This document shows, piece by piece, positions 27,635 through 28,242 of a DNA stretch of 28,242 bases. Source of the stretch: a virus; IMG/VR virus record IMGVR_UViG_3300050821_004850, positions 1 to 28,242 of that record. One strand, given 5' to 3'. A model generated the notes under the pieces. It saw nothing but the letters and a program-made list of their open reading frames with translations. It made no database searches and was not told where the DNA came from. Within the stretch, counting starts at the first letter, position 1. Each line of letters begins with the position of its first letter. A program made the position numbers and the translations under genes.

Positions 27635-28242
27635 CCTTCGTCCCTAGACCGCACCAAATCGAAGGCGTACAGGCGCTAATTGCGCATGACGGCCGATTTT
27701 CGGCTGCTGAAGTCGCAGGCGGCTGCGGCAAGAGCGCCATGTACGGCATGCTCGCTTTCCACTACAGCCAGTTCGGCCGTGTACTGATCGTGGCGCACAA
27801 TAAAGAACTAGTTGGGCACAATGCGAAGGCCTGCCGCGATTTGGGCCTAAGTCCTGGTATCTGCTCGTCATCGATCAGTACGAACGCGTTCGCTCGCATC
27901 ACAGTCGGTACGATCGGAACGATCCTAAACCGAGCGCATTTGTTTCGTGACGTAGTGGCTATCCTGGTAGACGAAGTTCATAGGGTGCCGCCTGCGAAGT
28001 CATCGCAATACCGGAAACTGTTTGACAAAATCCCGCATGCGAAGGTGCACGGCCTAACTGCCACGCCATTTCGATCAGATGGGACTGGCGATCTTGTCAA
28101 GACATTCGGCCCCGTGATATTCCGCTATTCCTTCATGGATGGGCTGCGAGACGGCTACGTGAAGCCCATCGTTCCCGTCGATGCCGGCGAAGACGAGACG
28201 ATTGATGTTGAGGGGCTGAAGACGACAGCCGGCGATTTCGAT
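27631..28242 (+). CDS. DEAD/DEAH-type helicase, partial
   Basis: Starts at a GTG overlapping the previous TGA and runs off the window with 204 residues and no stop. It has a RPHQIEGVQA Q-motif-like start, Walker A AGGCGKSA (29-36), the DEVH box (D114-H117), and TATP (143-146) with FRSDG after it. These are motifs I, II and III of superfamily 2 helicases. Only the first RecA-like domain is visible; later motifs lie outside. Probable role in replication, recombination or repair. A restriction-type helicase is the alternative, but phage early genes of this type usually serve replication. Confidence 0.8.
   Translation, partial: MTFVPRPHQIEGVQALIAHDGRFSAAEVAGGCGKSAMYGMLAFHYSQFGRVLIVAHNKELVGHNAKACRDLGLSPGICSSSISTNAFARITVGTIGTILNRAHLFRDVVAILVDEVHRVPPAKSSQYRKLFDKIPHAKVHGLTATPFRSDGTGDLVKTFGPVIFRYSFMDGLRDGYVKPIVPVDAGEDETIDVEGLKTTAGDFD

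Noticed and set aside
1-28242. CRISPR array, insertion sequence, attachment site or integrase
   Set aside because: No regularly spaced repeats, transposase motifs, terminal inverted repeats or recombinase catalytic motifs were seen.

Overview
The window looks like part of a tailed double-stranded DNA phage (or a prophage of that type) of a Gram-negative, probably proteobacterial, host. The evidence is: tail-fibre proteins with trimeric-fibre style repeats and an HxH tip, a very large virion protein carrying a lytic transglycosylase domain, an endolysin, a primase-polymerase/RecA-like helicase fusion, a DEAD/H-type helicase, a small DPPH methyltransferase, and dense runs of tiny genes whose stop and start codons overlap. 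GC content is high by eye (upper 50s). No integrase, CI-like repressor, terminase, portal or major capsid gene is visible, so the packaging/head module must lie outside the window and lifestyle cannot be decided.

Layout. Positions 37-450 hold one plus-strand gene that converges with the minus-strand block. From 21271 down to 434 nearly everything is on the minus strand. Read in transcription order this block contains (i) a leftward run of about 16 very small genes (21271-17885), several of them single-span membrane or exported peptides; (ii) a 1322-residue virion protein with a transglycosylase domain (17833-13865); (iii) small conserved phage genes (13868-13061); (iv) a 243-residue putative structural protein and two small exported proteins (12270-10669); (v) a cassette of small genes including two membrane/coiled-coil proteins (10668-7900); and (vi) a tail-fibre region ending in the endolysin (7898-434). 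A three-gene plus-strand island (12408-13128) with its own promoter-like sequence interrupts this block.

At 21272-21644 lies a 373-base AT-richer divergent control region with several palindromes and a direct repeat. To its right, plus-strand genes (21645 to the window end) form an early/replication operon: a zinc-finger protein, small membrane and zinc-ribbon-like proteins, the primase-helicase, several tiny proteins, a methyltransferase, and a helicase cut by the window edge.

The most notable observations are: a recurrent Pro-Trp-Glu (FPW/MPWE) motif at or near the termini of otherwise unrelated small proteins and of the primase-helicase; Sec signal peptides ending in Ala|Gln on five phage proteins, two of them tail fibre/spike proteins; a repeated two-gene unit (short adaptor followed by an exported fibre); a conserved leader box GCTGGAGAGC before four early genes on both strands, two of them at identical spacing from an extended -10 element; and membrane peptides of 23-50 residues encoded in overlapping reading frames.
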